A stretch of DNA of 64,000 bases from Chinchilla lanigera (GCF_000276665.1 NW_004955447.1:14381312-14445311), one strand, 5' to 3'; counted from the first letter of the stretch, positions 43,845 through 54,669 are shown. Notes: generated from the sequence alone by a model not told the origin. Numbers and translations: made by a program.

Positions 43845-43955
43845 CTTTTTTCTTTTTTCTTTTTTTTTTTTTTTTTTCCAGTACCAGGAATCGAACTCAC
43901 GACGTTGTGCTTGCCAGGCAGACGCTGTGCCACTGAACTAAATCCCCACCTCCCT
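43845..43955 (-). repeat. ID SINE
   Basis: Long T-tract, then CCAGTACCAGGAATCGAACT ... CACTGAACTAAATCCCCACC. Confidence 0.9.
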
Positions 43956-44698
43956 TATCTGGTTTTCATTTTCCTATAAATAGGATGAAGTGACCCCAGA
44001 CTTGGTTAGTTACCTAGGCCAGAGTGCTCAGTTACCCTTCCTGTGATTCTCTTCTTTCTCCCCATGATGACAAAATAGCTGCTCTGGATCCAGCACCACA
44101 TCCCTTATGATATCATCCAAACACAGGAAGGACAAGGCCAGCTTCCTCTTTGGGCCTCTTCCATTTTGGTTCACCAGAAGAACCTCCCTAGCAGTCTTCC
44201 CCTCTCTCTCTTGGTCTGGAGTTGAGCTGCATGCCCGCCCCATGCCTATGACTGGCTCAGAGTCAGGAGAGCCTGGCAGAGAGCCGGAGCTTAGTAAGTA
44301 CCTGCTGTGTGGATGAGAGGGGGGTTGGACTGCCGAGGTTGCCTGGGACCAGGTGACTGCCCTTTCCTAGAACACAGTGTCACTTGTTGGCTGAGGAACG
44401 GGGCGTTTCCACACCAAGGACGGGCAAAGGAATGGCTTTCTGCACTCAGCCTGTAGTGCAGCTCACATATGCTATTTTTTCTTGGAGCAAAGCAAAGAGG
44501 AACCCAGTAAAAGGGCTTATTATTTCCTATGGTTACTTTATTTTAAAAAAATGTGTTGGGTTTAAACAAACTGTTCATGCCCGAGTACCTCATGAGCAGA
44601 CAAGCTCCTGTGTAGAAAGAGAAATGATTTATCTGCCCCGGTTAGTCATCGGGTGCTTCAGGACATCCGCCCTGCCCGGGCTTCGGGCGGGTCAGGTC
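43956..44698. other. unique DNA, CpG-rich at the right end
   Basis: From about 44635 CpG words cluster (CCGCCCTGCCCGGGCTTCGG) up to the provirus junction. Nothing else is recognised. Confidence 0.4.
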
Positions 44699-44702
44699 CC
44701 TC

Positions 44703-45364
44703 TGTTGTAAGCAACTGAGTAGATAGAAATATTAGAAAAATTAGAGGCTGTCAAACAGGGCCAGGCCCTCGAAGGAGCCGGTGGGGAAGACAAGATACCT
44801 TGCAACTGCAGGAGAGGCAGGCACCCCCGCTGTGGGCCAGACCTCAAGACAAAAGATGAAACAAATGCACCCACACACCTCCCTAGTTATGGACCTCAGG
44901 GATTGACATTCTAAATAGGCATCCATCACCTTAAAAAAGCCAGGAAGAGTCAATAACCCAACCCTCTAAAGGAAAGACCACTGTTCTGTATTCATGTCCA
45001 CTTGCTATGTGACTCACTTTCCCATTTGATCCCGATTTAATCATTTTTTCCTGAACAATTATACTTGTAATCTTATTGGCTGACCATAGTTTTGTCCCAT
45101 CTCATGCCCACCTTGCAAATTCCCGTTTTCCACCTTGGACCTGCCTCACCTCGTGGATTTGCTCTATAAGAATCTCTAAAAGAGACAGGTTCCGGGGCAA
45201 CCCACTCGGCCCCCTTCTGTCCCTCTCTCAAACAGAAGCTTTCTTTCCCCCAATAAATATATTCTGCTCCTAACCACCATTGTTCCTAAAATTCCTTCTT
45301 TGATTTTAGAGGACACAAGCTCATCCCAGATACCTTTCAGGTTGGGAGTTTCTTTCCCCATACA
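44703..45364 (+). repeat. provirus 5' LTR (662 bp)
   Basis: TG...CA ends. U3 has ATTGGCTGACC; a TATA-like CTCTATAAGAATC lies at about 45162; poly(A) signal AATAAA at about 45252. It matches the 3' LTR along its full length. Confidence 0.95.
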
Positions 45365-45366
45365 TT

Positions 45367-45385
45367 TGGAGGTTTCCACTGAGAT
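45367..45385 (+). other. primer binding site, tRNA-Gln-like
   Basis: Two bases after the LTR, TGGAGGTTTCCACTGAGAT matches the tRNA-Gln-type primer site of some rodent gammaretroviral elements except for one extra base and two substitutions (recalled consensus). Confidence 0.65.
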
Positions 45386-47715
45386 CATTGGATGGAGGTA
45401 GGAGTTTGCTTTTGTTTCACAGACTCTGGATTGGGTCTCATTCAGGTAACAAATTTTTATGCTTCAAATTTTGTTATGTCTTTGCCTGTTGCTTATAATT
45501 GCTTATGCTTTGTCTCATATAGTTTTGTTAAAATGTTGATAAATCTTAAGTTAAAACCTGGCAAGGTTATAAGGTTATGATATTTCTTTAATGGGGCATT
45601 TTATTCTTGTTTTGCTCTTGTTTATGTTGCACTTGAACTAGTCGCTAAATTTACTAGTTTTCCTTGCTTGACTTTATTTAGACAACAGTGCTAGGGAGAG
45701 TAATGTTAGAACTCCCCCTACTGGACTTTAATATAAAGGTCTGTAAAATGGGTCTTTTTAAATCTAGCTCAGACTTAGAAAACACACATGCCTATATAAT
45801 AAAACAAGGAACTCCATCCACCATTTAAAAAAGACATTAGCTTGGCAGCCATTCTTAAGACTTGGAGGACAGGTTTCACTGGGACAGACTGGCTCTGATC
45901 CTCCTCTACACTCTAGAGGAAATGTCAAGCTGGTTCTGCTTCAGTTTCCTTTCTCTGGCCTTACTCTTAATCTTTTTTCTACCACTTTGTACTTTCCTTT
46001 GTACTTTCCTTTCCTCCTTTTTAGAGGCATGTAAAATTAGAAAGAAAAGAACTCTAGGCTGTTCCAACTAAGTTAAACCTATGGAAAAATGAGTGTCTGC
46101 TCACACCAAAGACAGAGAAGTCACCTTAAAGGAGGAATACATACCCTGTCTCTGGGTCAGAGGAGACACTGGAATTTTGCCATCTGGAAGAACACACATA
46201 AAAGCCATGTCCCGGTTTAGTGTTCTGAGCAGGTCTCCTTTGGGAGGCTGAACCTGAGACACAGTAGAGAAAACCGACTTCTGGGTGACACCAGAAGGAG
46301 CTATCTCCAAAGCAGCACACTTATGGGACCAAAACACATTTAGTCTAAGGGAGGATCTGCAACCTTTCCTCTTCTCCTAGACCTAGTTATCATTTATGTG
46401 TAAGAAAAAGACTTTGATAATAAGTTGTGGACTTTAAAATTTTTACCATAAACTTATAAAGTGGTAACATGCTAGGTAATCTTGTTCAGGCTTTTAACTA
46501 TCCTTTCTAGAACTTTGACAAACAGTGGTTACTCTGCCAGCCAGCTAAGTACTTTTACAGCAACTGCCACTCTTTAAAGCAGAGGGTGGGTTTCCTTAGC
46601 ATCACTTTGGTGAATCCCCATTGAAGTCAACGGCCAATGGAATGTTGACCAGACAGACAGCTAGATTCCTTTGTGGAGACTGATCTCTGGTTGTGTGGGC
46701 CAATAGGGCTGATCTCTGGTTGTGTGGGCCAATAGGGACTGAGAACAACTGAGGGCTTATGGCCAGGGCTACTCTGGTGGATACCCAAATGTTCCTCAGT
46801 GGAAACTGGCTCCTGACCAATGAGAAATCTCCACTTATTTATCGTACTTCTCTCTCTCTCTGCTAGTAAACTAAGAATTCTCCATAAGCTTTTCAGTTGA
46901 ACCACTTAACTATCTCTGCTTTCAGAAATTAGGCAGCTTGCAACAATTTATATTTCACAGCAGCTAGCAGGGAATAATTTACATTTGTGCCTTACGTATG
47001 CTAGCTAAGAGTAAGAACAAGATTTTAGTCACCTTTAACTAATGTGCCTTTACCAACATGTAAAATGTGATTCCTAGGTGATAAATATAAGTTTAACCTG
47101 TGAGCTTCAAAATCTAAATAAAACAGCCTTGTCCTGCTGCTAGGAAAGGTTGCCTTGGTGATTAGATAGATGACACAAGTGTCTTGGAGATTTCTTTGCC
47201 CTAGGGTGGAATTCCTCAAGTCTGTTGTCCCTTTTATCTATCTCCAGAGGTGATCTCTTTCACAGTACAGCAGAAATGCTCTACTTCCAACTCGCCTTTT
47301 TATATTTGCCCTCTTCAGAATAAAATAAATAATAGAATAAATAAAATAAATAATAACAGAATAAAAAGGAACAGTTTACTACAAAGTTATGCTTCCTTCT
47401 TTAGACATTCTTGTCACCAGACCAATTGTGATTTATGCTTATACATGTCCAATAGGAGTAAGTACACAGTTCAAGAGCTTTCTGGGAGGACAAAATTGCG
47501 TGCCAGTTGGAGGATGGATAGGCTGGTCAGACTTTGTCTTCTGCTCTCTCCAGATGGCATCCACCTGCTCTGGAGTGGAATCTTCTTGAGGGATGCCTTG
47601 AGGGTACAAAGATCAATTAGAAATAGGGAGGGGATACCCAAACTCTTTCTTTTTGTATTTCAGACATGGCATATTCATAGTCAAGTCTCTTACTCCTACA
47701 GAATGCATCATTAAG
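45386..47715 (+). other. provirus leader and unassigned internal sequence
   Basis: About 2.3 kb before the N gap, far longer than a usual gammaretroviral leader plus matrix region. No matrix domain is recognised. A 29-bp direct duplication (46681-46738) and several CCAAT boxes lie near 46630-46820. A second element may be nested here. Confidence 0.4.
46681..46738. repeat. 29-bp direct duplication with CCAAT boxes
   Basis: TGATCTCTGGTTGTGTGGGC plus CAATAGGGC occurs twice in tandem without mismatch except at the final base. Each copy contains GGCCAATAGG. Confidence 0.9.
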
Positions 47716-47885
47716 NNNNNNNNNNNNNNNNNNNNNNNNNNNNNNNNNNNNNNNNNNNNNNNNNNNNNNNNNNNNNNNNNNNNNNNNNNNNNNNNNNNNN
47801 NNNNNNNNNNNNNNNNNNNNNNNNNNNNNNNNNNNNNNNNNNNNNNNNNNNNNNNNNNNNNNNNNNNNNNNNNNNNNNNNNNNNN
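47716..47885. other. assembly gap of 170 N
   Basis: N run inside the provirus, just upstream of recognisable capsid sequence; open frames through it are not meaningful. Confidence 0.95.
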
Positions 47886-47961
47886 AAATGATTGGAATTG
47901 TGTTATGTTCAAACCATCTTTACACTAAGAAATAATTCATATTTATGCTCAAGGTATAATT

Positions 47962-48216
47962 ATGGTTCATATGAGACTACCTATGTTCACGTCTCTTTCT
48001 CTCAATGACTTAAAGCAGATCAAGCTAGAACTAGGAAAAATTTCAGATGACCCTGACAAGTACAGTGATATCTTTAGAGGATTTATTCAGATCTGTAAGT
48101 TAGGCTGGAAAAATGTAATGTTAATCTTAAATCAAACATTAATCTCTAATGAGAGACAAACTGCATTACAAGCTGCTATTGCATTTGGTGATGAATATCA
48201 TATTACCAATGTTTAG
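47962..48216 (+). pseudogene. gag capsid N-terminal remnant
   Basis: Frame contains the conserved block around SDDPDKY and a downstream LNQTL...NERQTALQAA stretch, as in gammaretroviral capsid. It ends at a stop at 48214-48216, where homology moves to another frame, showing a frameshift near 48205-48220. The matrix region is not identified. Confidence 0.88.
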
Positions 48217-48895
48217 AAGGCCAGAAGATAGACAGCAAGGGGGACTGCCAGTTCCCACTGGAGCCCAAGCAGTCCCTATCCAAGACCCCTACTGGCCTAG
48301 CAACCATATGAGAGATTGGAATAGGAGGCATTTTCAGACATGTGTTCTTGAAGGTCTGTGGAGGATAAGAGCTAGGCCATTCAATTATTTTAAACTGTCA
48401 GCAATTCAACAAGAAAAAAAGGAACACCCCCTGGCTTTCTTAGAACGTTTACTAGAGGCACTGATAAAATATACCTCCCTAGATCCTAATTCAGTAGAGG
48501 GACAAATTGTTCTTAAAGATAAGCTCATTACTCAGTCAGCCCCAGTTACTAGAAAAAAGCTACAAAAGATAGCTTTTGCTCGAGATAGCTCACTTGATAC
48601 TTTAGTAAAAACTGCCTCCTTAGTATTCTATAATGGGACTGGGAGAAAACCAGCGAGAGAAATCAAAGAGATCAAAAAGAGGCTGCCTTTGTTGTGGCTC
48701 AAAAAAAAAAAACAAAACAAAACCCCAAAACAGACCCTAAGTCTGATTCTCTGGGTTCCAAGAAGAACTCAGCGACTAAGTTCATCTGCTACTGTTTTCA
48801 AAAGCCAGGGCCGCCTTAAGGGGGACTGCCTTAAGAGGCCCCCAAGCCACGCCCTGACTGCCAAGGCAGCCACTAGAAGCCAGACTGCACTCTGA
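48217..48895 (+). pseudogene. gag capsid C-terminal and nucleocapsid remnant
   Basis: Continues the capsid homology in the second frame: an AFLERLLEAL block (major homology region area), then YTSLDPNSVEGQ. After about 48660 it passes an A-run and becomes lysine-rich. The expected zinc knuckle has decayed, with only one of its Cys positions evident (GDCLKRP). Not functional. Confidence 0.85.
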
Positions 48896-49009
48896 GGCAG
48901 AGGCCCCAGAGCTCAGACTCATCTTGCCAGGTGGTCCAAAAAGACTAAAGGGCCAGGACTGCCTCCTCCGCTGGTCAGACTGTCATCTCCACAGAGGGGC
49001 CCTGAGGAA

Positions 49010-49230
49010 CCGTGACTAGAGGAAAAAGAAATCAGCCTATTGCTGGACATTGGCACAGCTCTCTGTCCTTCTCCAACCCTGACCTTCCTTCTAGTCTTTA
49101 TACCTTGATAAAAGCCATCACTAAAAACATATATCTCATATTGTGAACTGTAACTGGAATAACTTTCTCTTCACTCATTCCCTTTAGTTATGCCTAAAAA
49201 GCCCAGCTCTCATCCTGGAGAGATTTTATC
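49010..49230 (+). pseudogene. protease remnant
   Basis: A short stretch has LLLDIGTA at the place of the retroviral aspartic protease active site (the Asp is kept and the following residue changed), then stops and frameshifts. Reverse transcriptase and integrase are not recognised downstream. Confidence 0.5.
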
Positions 49231-49497
49231 CTGTCTAAACACAGTAATATATACTCAAGTTGCCAACTAATCAAAATGATGCTGAGAATGGTTTTTACAA
49301 ATGTAATACATATTGTTATTCATGTACAAAAACTTGAGAGCTTTTTTCATTGGTCAAAATAAGGTGTTAACCTGGTTTTTTATAAGCCATTAAAATTTTG
49401 GAGATAATTTTAACTAAAGCTAGAGAAGCTTATGACAAAATGTTAGACTCCATCAGTAAAGGGGTCTAAGAGTCAGTGGATTACAATTGCTATCCTT

Positions 49498-49607
49498 GGG
49501 GCTGGGGATTTAGCTCAGCGGCAAAAAGCGCCTGCCTGGCAAGTGCAAGGTCGTGAGTTCGGTTCCCGGTACCGGAGAAAAACCAAAAAAAAACAAAAAA
49601 AACCCAA
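49498..49607 (+). repeat. ID SINE, first of an inverted pair
   Basis: GGGGCTGGGGATTTAGCTCA ... GGTTCCCGGTACCGGAGAAA with an A/C tail. Flanked by ACAATTGCTATCCTT at 49483-49497 and 49608-49622. Confidence 0.95.
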
Positions 49608-49622
49608 ACAATTGCTATCCTT

Positions 49623-49731
49623 TATTTATTTATTTATTTATTTTTAGTTTTTCTCCGGTACCAGGAACTGAACTCACGACCTTGCGCTTGCCAGGCAGGT
49701 GCTTTGCCACTGAGCTAAATCCCCAGCCCCT
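49623..49731 (-). repeat. ID SINE, second of an inverted pair
   Basis: TTTA-rich tail, TCTCCGGTACCAGGAACTGA ... GCTAAATCCCCAGCCCC. Flanked by ACAATTGCTATCCTT at 49608-49622 and 49732-49746, so the middle copy is shared with the first insertion. Confidence 0.95.
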
Positions 49732-50029
49732 ACAATTGCTATCCTTTAAAAACAGTTTCTAAACTTACGTGTCAGCTCTAATGCTCATGCTTTGATAATA
49801 CATGCTTTGATTTCTTGGAAAATTTGTTCTTGCCTAGAGGATGCCAGACCCCAGCTAATCATACAGATAAAACCTTTAATAAATGTGCTAGATTACTTTC
49901 GGATTCATTTTACTGGGATCCACCAGATCTTATCTAGGGGGAGGGTTATATGACAGGGTTATACGGTCTCTCTTCTAAATAAAGAAGTAAAATTAATAAA
50001 ACAGGCCATCCTCCAAAATCAGATGGCAT

Positions 50030-50428
50030 TAAGACATTCTAACGGCAGCACAGGGAGACACCTGCACACTTGTAAAAACTAACTGTTGTGTGTACATTCC
50101 TGATTCTTCTGCTAATATCACAATAGCTGTTAAAGATATTAGGTGACAGATCAATGACATGTCAGACTCAGAAATTCTTTGGCCCTTACCCTTATCGTCT
50201 TTGTGAGGAGTCATTTTTGGCTCCTCTTGGTAAAAATCTTTGTTGACTGTATTCATAATAATCCTGTTGATCTTATTATTTGGCCCATGCATACTTAATT
50301 GTTTCTTTGGCTTTGTCTCCTCCAGACTTAAAGCTATACGCCTACCCAAGATGAAAACGCCTGGTGTCTCTCGAGGGCCTTTAGACAGACCCTCTGGAGA
50401 GTATCCCCAACTGCCAATCAACACCTAG
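50030..50428 (+). pseudogene. env transmembrane subunit remnant
   Basis: A CX6CC motif (Cys at 50063 and 50084-50089) and, in the same frame, a hydrophobic membrane span from about 50240 with a short cytoplasmic tail are the hallmarks of gammaretroviral TM proteins. Three in-frame stops (50144, 50204, 50231) lie between them. The surface subunit is not recognised. Broken and non-functional. Confidence 0.85.
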
Positions 50429-50499
50429 GACCTCCTTCAGCCTGAAGAAGCCAGAGTGGTCACCGCCTGTTTTCCCTCAGGGCAGTTTGGGTTAGTTCT

Positions 50500-50512
50500 T
50501 CAGAGGGGGGAA
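50500..50512 (+). other. polypurine tract
   Basis: CAGAGGGGGGAA directly precedes the 3' LTR TG, as needed for plus-strand priming. Confidence 0.9.
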
Positions 50513-51175
50513 TGTTGTAGGCAACCGAGTAGATAGAAATATTAGAAATATTATAGGCAGTCAGACAGGGCCAGGCCCTCGAAGGAGCCAGTGTGGAAGA
50601 CCAGATACCTTGCAACTGCAGGAGAGGCAGGCACTCCCACTGTGGGCCAGACCTCAAGACAAAAGATGAAACAAATGCGCCCACACACCTCCCCAGGGAT
50701 GGACATCAGGGATTGATATTCTAAATAGGCATCAATCACCTTGAAAAAGCCAGGAAGAGTCAATAACCCAACCATCCAAAGGAAAGACCACTGTTCTGTA
50801 TTCATGCCCACTTGCTATGTGACTTGCTCCCCCATTTGATCCTGATTTAATCAATTCTACCTGAACAATTACCCCTGTAATCTTATTGGCTGACCATAGT
50901 TTTGTCCCATCTCATGCCCACCTTGCGATTTCCCATGTTTCCCACCTTGGACCTGCCTCACCTCGTGGATTTGCTCTATAAAAATCCCTAAAAGAGACAG
51001 GTTCCGGGGCAACCCACTCGGCCCCCTTCTGTCCCTCTCTGGGACAGAAGCTTTCTTTCCCCCAGTAAATATATTCTGCTCTTAACCTCCGTGGGTCCTA
51101 AAACTCATTCTTCCAGTTTAGAGAACACGAACTCGTCGCAGATATCTTTCAGGTTGGGAGGTTCTTTCCCCTACA
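50513..51175 (+). repeat. provirus 3' LTR (663 bp)
   Basis: Same TGTTGTA start and CA end as the 5' copy. TATA-like CTCTATAAAAATC near 50975. The poly(A) signal reads AGTAAA instead of AATAAA. Followed by CCTC. Confidence 0.95.
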
Positions 51176-51500
51176 CCTCCTTGCTCCGAGCTCGCTTCCC
51201 CCACTACGGCGCAGCGCGGCGTCGGCCCGGCCCCGCCCGCACACTCTTCTCCGCTGCTCGGGAGGCCTTCCTGGGCTCGCCCTGCCTGGTCCTTCCCCTT
51301 CCGGGCGCTCAGCTCCACTCCCGCCCCTCCCTCCCCGTGGCGTGTCGCGGGACGGAGCAGGGCCCGGGACGTGGGGCCGGCGCGCAGCTCTCTCCCCAGC
51401 CTGCGGCGGAGGGCGCGCGCTCTGTGGACCCCAGGACGTCGAGGGCGCCCGGGCACGTGACTGCGCGGAGCGGCACACCTGTCCTCTCACCCGTTCAAAC
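51176..51500. promoter_or_regulatory. CpG-island-like sequence abutting the provirus
   Basis: Dense CpG (CGGCGCAGCGCGGCGTCGG, CCGGCGCGCAGC, GGAGGGCGCGCGC) right after the target duplication. A matching CpG-rich edge lies left of the provirus (44635-44702). It could be a promoter of an unseen gene or lncRNA. Open frames here look like chance GC-rich frames. Confidence 0.55.
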
Positions 51501-51527
51501 CGGAGGAGACGCGTGCAGAGTCGTTTT

Positions 51528-51715
51528 GTTTTGTTTTCCCAGTACGGGGATCGAACCCAGGGCTTTCACACGGACCTACATCGCTAGACTATTTTTTTAA
51601 AAATTTGTGATAGTCTTGCTATAGTTGAGTTGCCCAGGCTGGGCTCAAACTTGCAGCTCTGCCTCAGCCTCCTGGGGTTGCTGGGTTTATAGGTATACAG
51701 CCTCACATGCAGCCA
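51528..51715 (-). repeat. B1-ID composite SINE (B4-like)
   Basis: ID part 'cagtacggggatcgaaccca', then B1 part 'gagttgcccaggctgggctc ... cctcagcctcctggggttgc'. Confidence 0.7.
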
Positions 51716-51926
51716 AAAGTACATTTTTCACTGTGCTAAACCCCTGAGAACTGGGTCGTTGTGTGTGGTTTTGTCATGGCACCTATGCAACACTGACTAA
51801 TACAGTTTCACATTGAAACAAAACCTGAAAATAGAAAACTCCTTGATCCCATTCTCCACAGTATTTCCAGCCCTAGCACAGCGCCTATCACATAACAGAC
51901 ACCTGATAATGCCTTTTCCTTTCCTT
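51716..51926. other. unassigned DNA
   Basis: Short interval between SINEs, nothing recognised. Confidence 0.3.
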
Positions 51927-52010
51927 TTTTTTTTTTGTGCTGCTGGGGATTGAACCCAGAGCTTAGCACATGCTAGGCAAGAGCTCTACCACTAAGCTAC
52001 ATCCCAGCCT
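51927..52010 (-). repeat. ID-like SINE, older type
   Basis: T-tract, 'gtgctgctggggattgaacc' ... 'ctaccactaagctacatccc'. Confidence 0.85.
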
Positions 52011-52325
52011 GTGATAATATCTTTTTTGAAATAAAAGAAATACATTTCTTTGGTCATGTGTCTGTGGGCTATGGGTTCGGACGGCCTGAGCTTTGGGTGC
52101 TATAATGCTGATTTTTTTTCTGTGCCCTGATAGCTCAACATGGAAACTGAAAATGAACCCCTCTGCAAGAGGAGGCGCAGGCTCCCCTCCGGGATTGTCT
52201 TCCTCATCCTGGGGAAGGAAGAGCAAAGCTACACTGTACTTTTTAATGTGTGTGAGTAGGAAGATTTCCAGGAAAGGACATGAAGGATGGGGACTTTTCT
52301 CAAAACTCTGTGTCCTTCAGAGGAC

Positions 52326-52400
52326 CTTGGCCCGGGGATGTGGCTCAGGTGAGTGCTTGCTTAGCATGCGCACGGCCTTGCACCTGTGCCCAGCGATGGG
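52326..52400 (+). repeat. degraded ID-like SINE
   Basis: 'ggcccggggatgtggctcag' and 'gcttagcatgcgcacggcct' resemble an ID body; the rest is lost. Confidence 0.5.
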
Positions 52401-52537
52401 CCAGCGGGGTGCAGGGAGGCGGAGCCACACTCCACAGGGGCCGAGATGTAAAATCAGGTGACCTGAAGTGTCCTCGCTGTGACCCCCACATGTTCTGTGC
52501 AAGCATCACTGCACAGTTAAAGAGAGTTTGTTGTGGT

Positions 52538-52725
52538 TTTGTTTTTACAGTACAGGGGTTTGAACCCAAGGCCTTCCTGCTGAAATACATCCTCAGCCTT
52601 TTTTTCCTTTTTTTTTTTTCTTTGAGACAGGATCTCACTAAGTCAGTAAATTGCCCAGGCCGGGCTTGAAACTTTCAGTCTGGGGCCTCGGCCTCCTAGG
52701 AGTGCTGGGATTATAGATGTACAAC
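52538..52725 (-). repeat. B1-ID composite SINE (B4-like)
   Basis: 'cagtacaggggtttgaaccc ... aatacatcctcagcc', T/C linker, then 'tttgagacaggatctcacta ... aggagtgctgggattataga'. Confidence 0.75.
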
Positions 52726-53299
52726 CCCATAAACTATCCATTTCTCAATGGATAGTTTGTTTTTGGATGATTTCTGAGATACCAAATGATGATAATCACT
52801 TGGGGTATCTCTTTAAAAATGCTTATTCCTAAGTCCTACCGATTCTAATTCTATTGAATTAGATACCATTGAATTTGAATCTTGATAGGTAGGAATTTGT
52901 ATCTGTATTTTTAATAAACTCCTCAAAACATTCTCATGCTCAATAAAGTATGGGACACATTTCCACCTACTCTTTTTTTTTTGTATTACTGCTTTTCAGT
53001 AAGTTAATTGGAAATTATTGTATCATCTTCCATTATACCAGATCCCTATCTCTTTTAACTAGCTAATGTTTATGCTAAGAAACTACCTAAAAATAGCTCA
53101 TCATTTCCTTCCTGTTAGCACCGGAATGGGTAGGACAGTATAGACTGTCTTCTGGTCTGTTTTTATTGTTTTTCTGTCATCAGCTTCAGATTGCTGGGTC
53201 CTTATTTCACAGGGCTTTGCAAATTTCCTGCTCCCAGGACTTGGTGGGGGGTTGAGATAGTTGCTGACTTCTTGTTCATTACAAAAAGGACCCCTGGGA
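52726..53299. other. AT-rich unassigned DNA
   Basis: Nothing recognised. Confidence 0.3.
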
Positions 53300-53730
53300 T
53301 CCCCTGTTGGTGGAAGTGTGAAAAGATACAACCACTTTGGAAAAACTGACAGCACCTACTAATGTTAAATATGCACCACCCCATGACTCCTCTCAGCTAC
53401 ACACCCCCCAAGAATGAATGTTACATCCACAACAAGGCGTAGACACCACTGTTCATGGTGGCTTTATTCTAACACCCACATGCTCAAAACCACCTTTTGG
53501 GGCTTGTCCATTAACAGGAGAACAAAGGTGACATGTTTATATTATGAAATCCACACAGCAGTAGTGAGAAAGAGCCCAGCAGAGGTGCCGACAGACCTCA
53601 GCAACATGCCGGGCAGAAGGAGCCACGCACAAATGAAAAAACGCTACGTGATTCCGTTCATGTGGATTCAGAAACAGGCAAAACTAAGTGGTAGCGACAT
53701 ACACAAGAACGGGAGGCACTTCTAGATGAG
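53300..53730 (+). repeat. old L1 (L1M-type) 3' UTR
   Basis: 'ttggtggaagtgtgaaaaga', 'actgttcatggtggctttat', 'tgtccattaacaggagaaca' and 'cgtgattccgttcatgtgga' occur in L1 3'-end order. Confidence 0.75.
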
Positions 53731-54664
53731 GTGGACGAGTGCCCTGGACAGTGAGGGGGTCTCCGGGTGGGGATGGCTCTACTCTCCTCGGCTGGTGGTT
53801 TCACCCGTGCTCGTGTGTGAAGAAGCGCTGAGCTGCGTGTGTGACTTGTGCATTTTACTTTCATTGCAGGCGGGTCCCGGACCCCGCGGCTGTGGAAACA
53901 CAGAGCCCCGCAGTGCGCGTTGCCTCCCCACCCGCCCTCAGGGTTTCCTCTGCCCCAGGTGTTTCCTGCAGCCCGCCTCCCTACGCTGTTCCTCGGTTTT
54001 CTTTCTTAGCTGTTGCTGTGAGCTGCAGCAAAACAGATCTGCTGGTTCCACCGCTGAGGCAAGGCCCGGGGGAGGAGAGGGGCGGGACCGGAACCCCAGG
54101 CTCGGCCCCGCTGTGGCAGCTCCTTTTTTTCACGCTGCTGTAAATCTTCCCACTTCTGTCCCTTCACTCATTTCCACCTTTTCCACCCACTGGCTGCAGC
54201 TTCAGGGACCAGTGGTGGACTCGTTCAGGACCGTTGTGGTGTTGGACGCCGCCCTGCCTAGCAAAGGAGGATGTGGAACCGCAGAGGCGCAGACTCCAGA
54301 GCCCGAGATCGCAGGAGGTTAAATGAACACACTGGAGAACACTGTCAGATGATAACTACAGAAGAGAGTTCGCTCTGCAAGCGTGTGTCAAATCTTCACA
54401 TTTCCAGCTCCTCGCGATTTAACATTCCACTCAGGACTTCACAAGCTGTAAAACCGAGGTGTCACAGAGCGGCACGCCTGAGCTTCTGGACTGAATCTGA
54501 CTTCCGGTCCAAAGTGGAACAAATGTGCCTCTTTCCGCAGTTGAATCACAGCAACCTAGTCCGGAATGAGGCGGGCCTGAAAGCATAAGACATAGTCCCT
54601 CTGAACTCCTGGACGCTCTGAGTCACCTAGGAAACTGGAAGTGTGGATCAGTTAGGAGAAATTA
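53731..54664. other. unassigned, partly GC-rich DNA
   Basis: A 198-codon + frame (53726-54322) lacks recognisable features and begins inside or next to L1 sequence. Not called a gene. Confidence 0.35.
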
Positions 54665-54669
54665 AGGAA

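Larger units (their letters stand above)
49231..50000 (+). other. collapsed pol/env interval with two ID insertions
   Basis: Only about 0.5 kb of provirus sequence (excluding SINEs) lies between the protease remnant and the env remnant, where an intact element would have over 4 kb. I see no polymerase or integrase motif. Confidence 0.5.
44703..51175 (+). mobile_element. gammaretrovirus-like endogenous provirus, defective
   Basis: Paired LTRs (44703-45364 and 50513-51175), both starting TGTTGTA and ending CA, are bounded by the 4-bp duplication CCTC (44699-44702, 51176-51179). That length is typical of gammaretroviruses. A glutamine-tRNA-like primer site, frameshifted gag, a small protease remnant, an env transmembrane remnant and a purine tract follow in order. 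Most of pol is missing. Hand comparison gives roughly 60-65 differences between the LTRs, so the insertion is old. Two ID SINEs and an N gap interrupt it. Not capable of replication. Confidence 0.93.

Noticed and set aside
47613..47928. Open frames across the 170-base gap
   Set aside because: They exist only because N was translated.
51091..51600. 169-codon + frame in the CpG-rich stretch
   Set aside because: Begins inside the LTR and ends in a SINE; shadows in other frames are equally long.
53726..54322. 198-codon + frame
   Set aside because: Starts next to L1 3' sequence, composition GC-driven, no domain.
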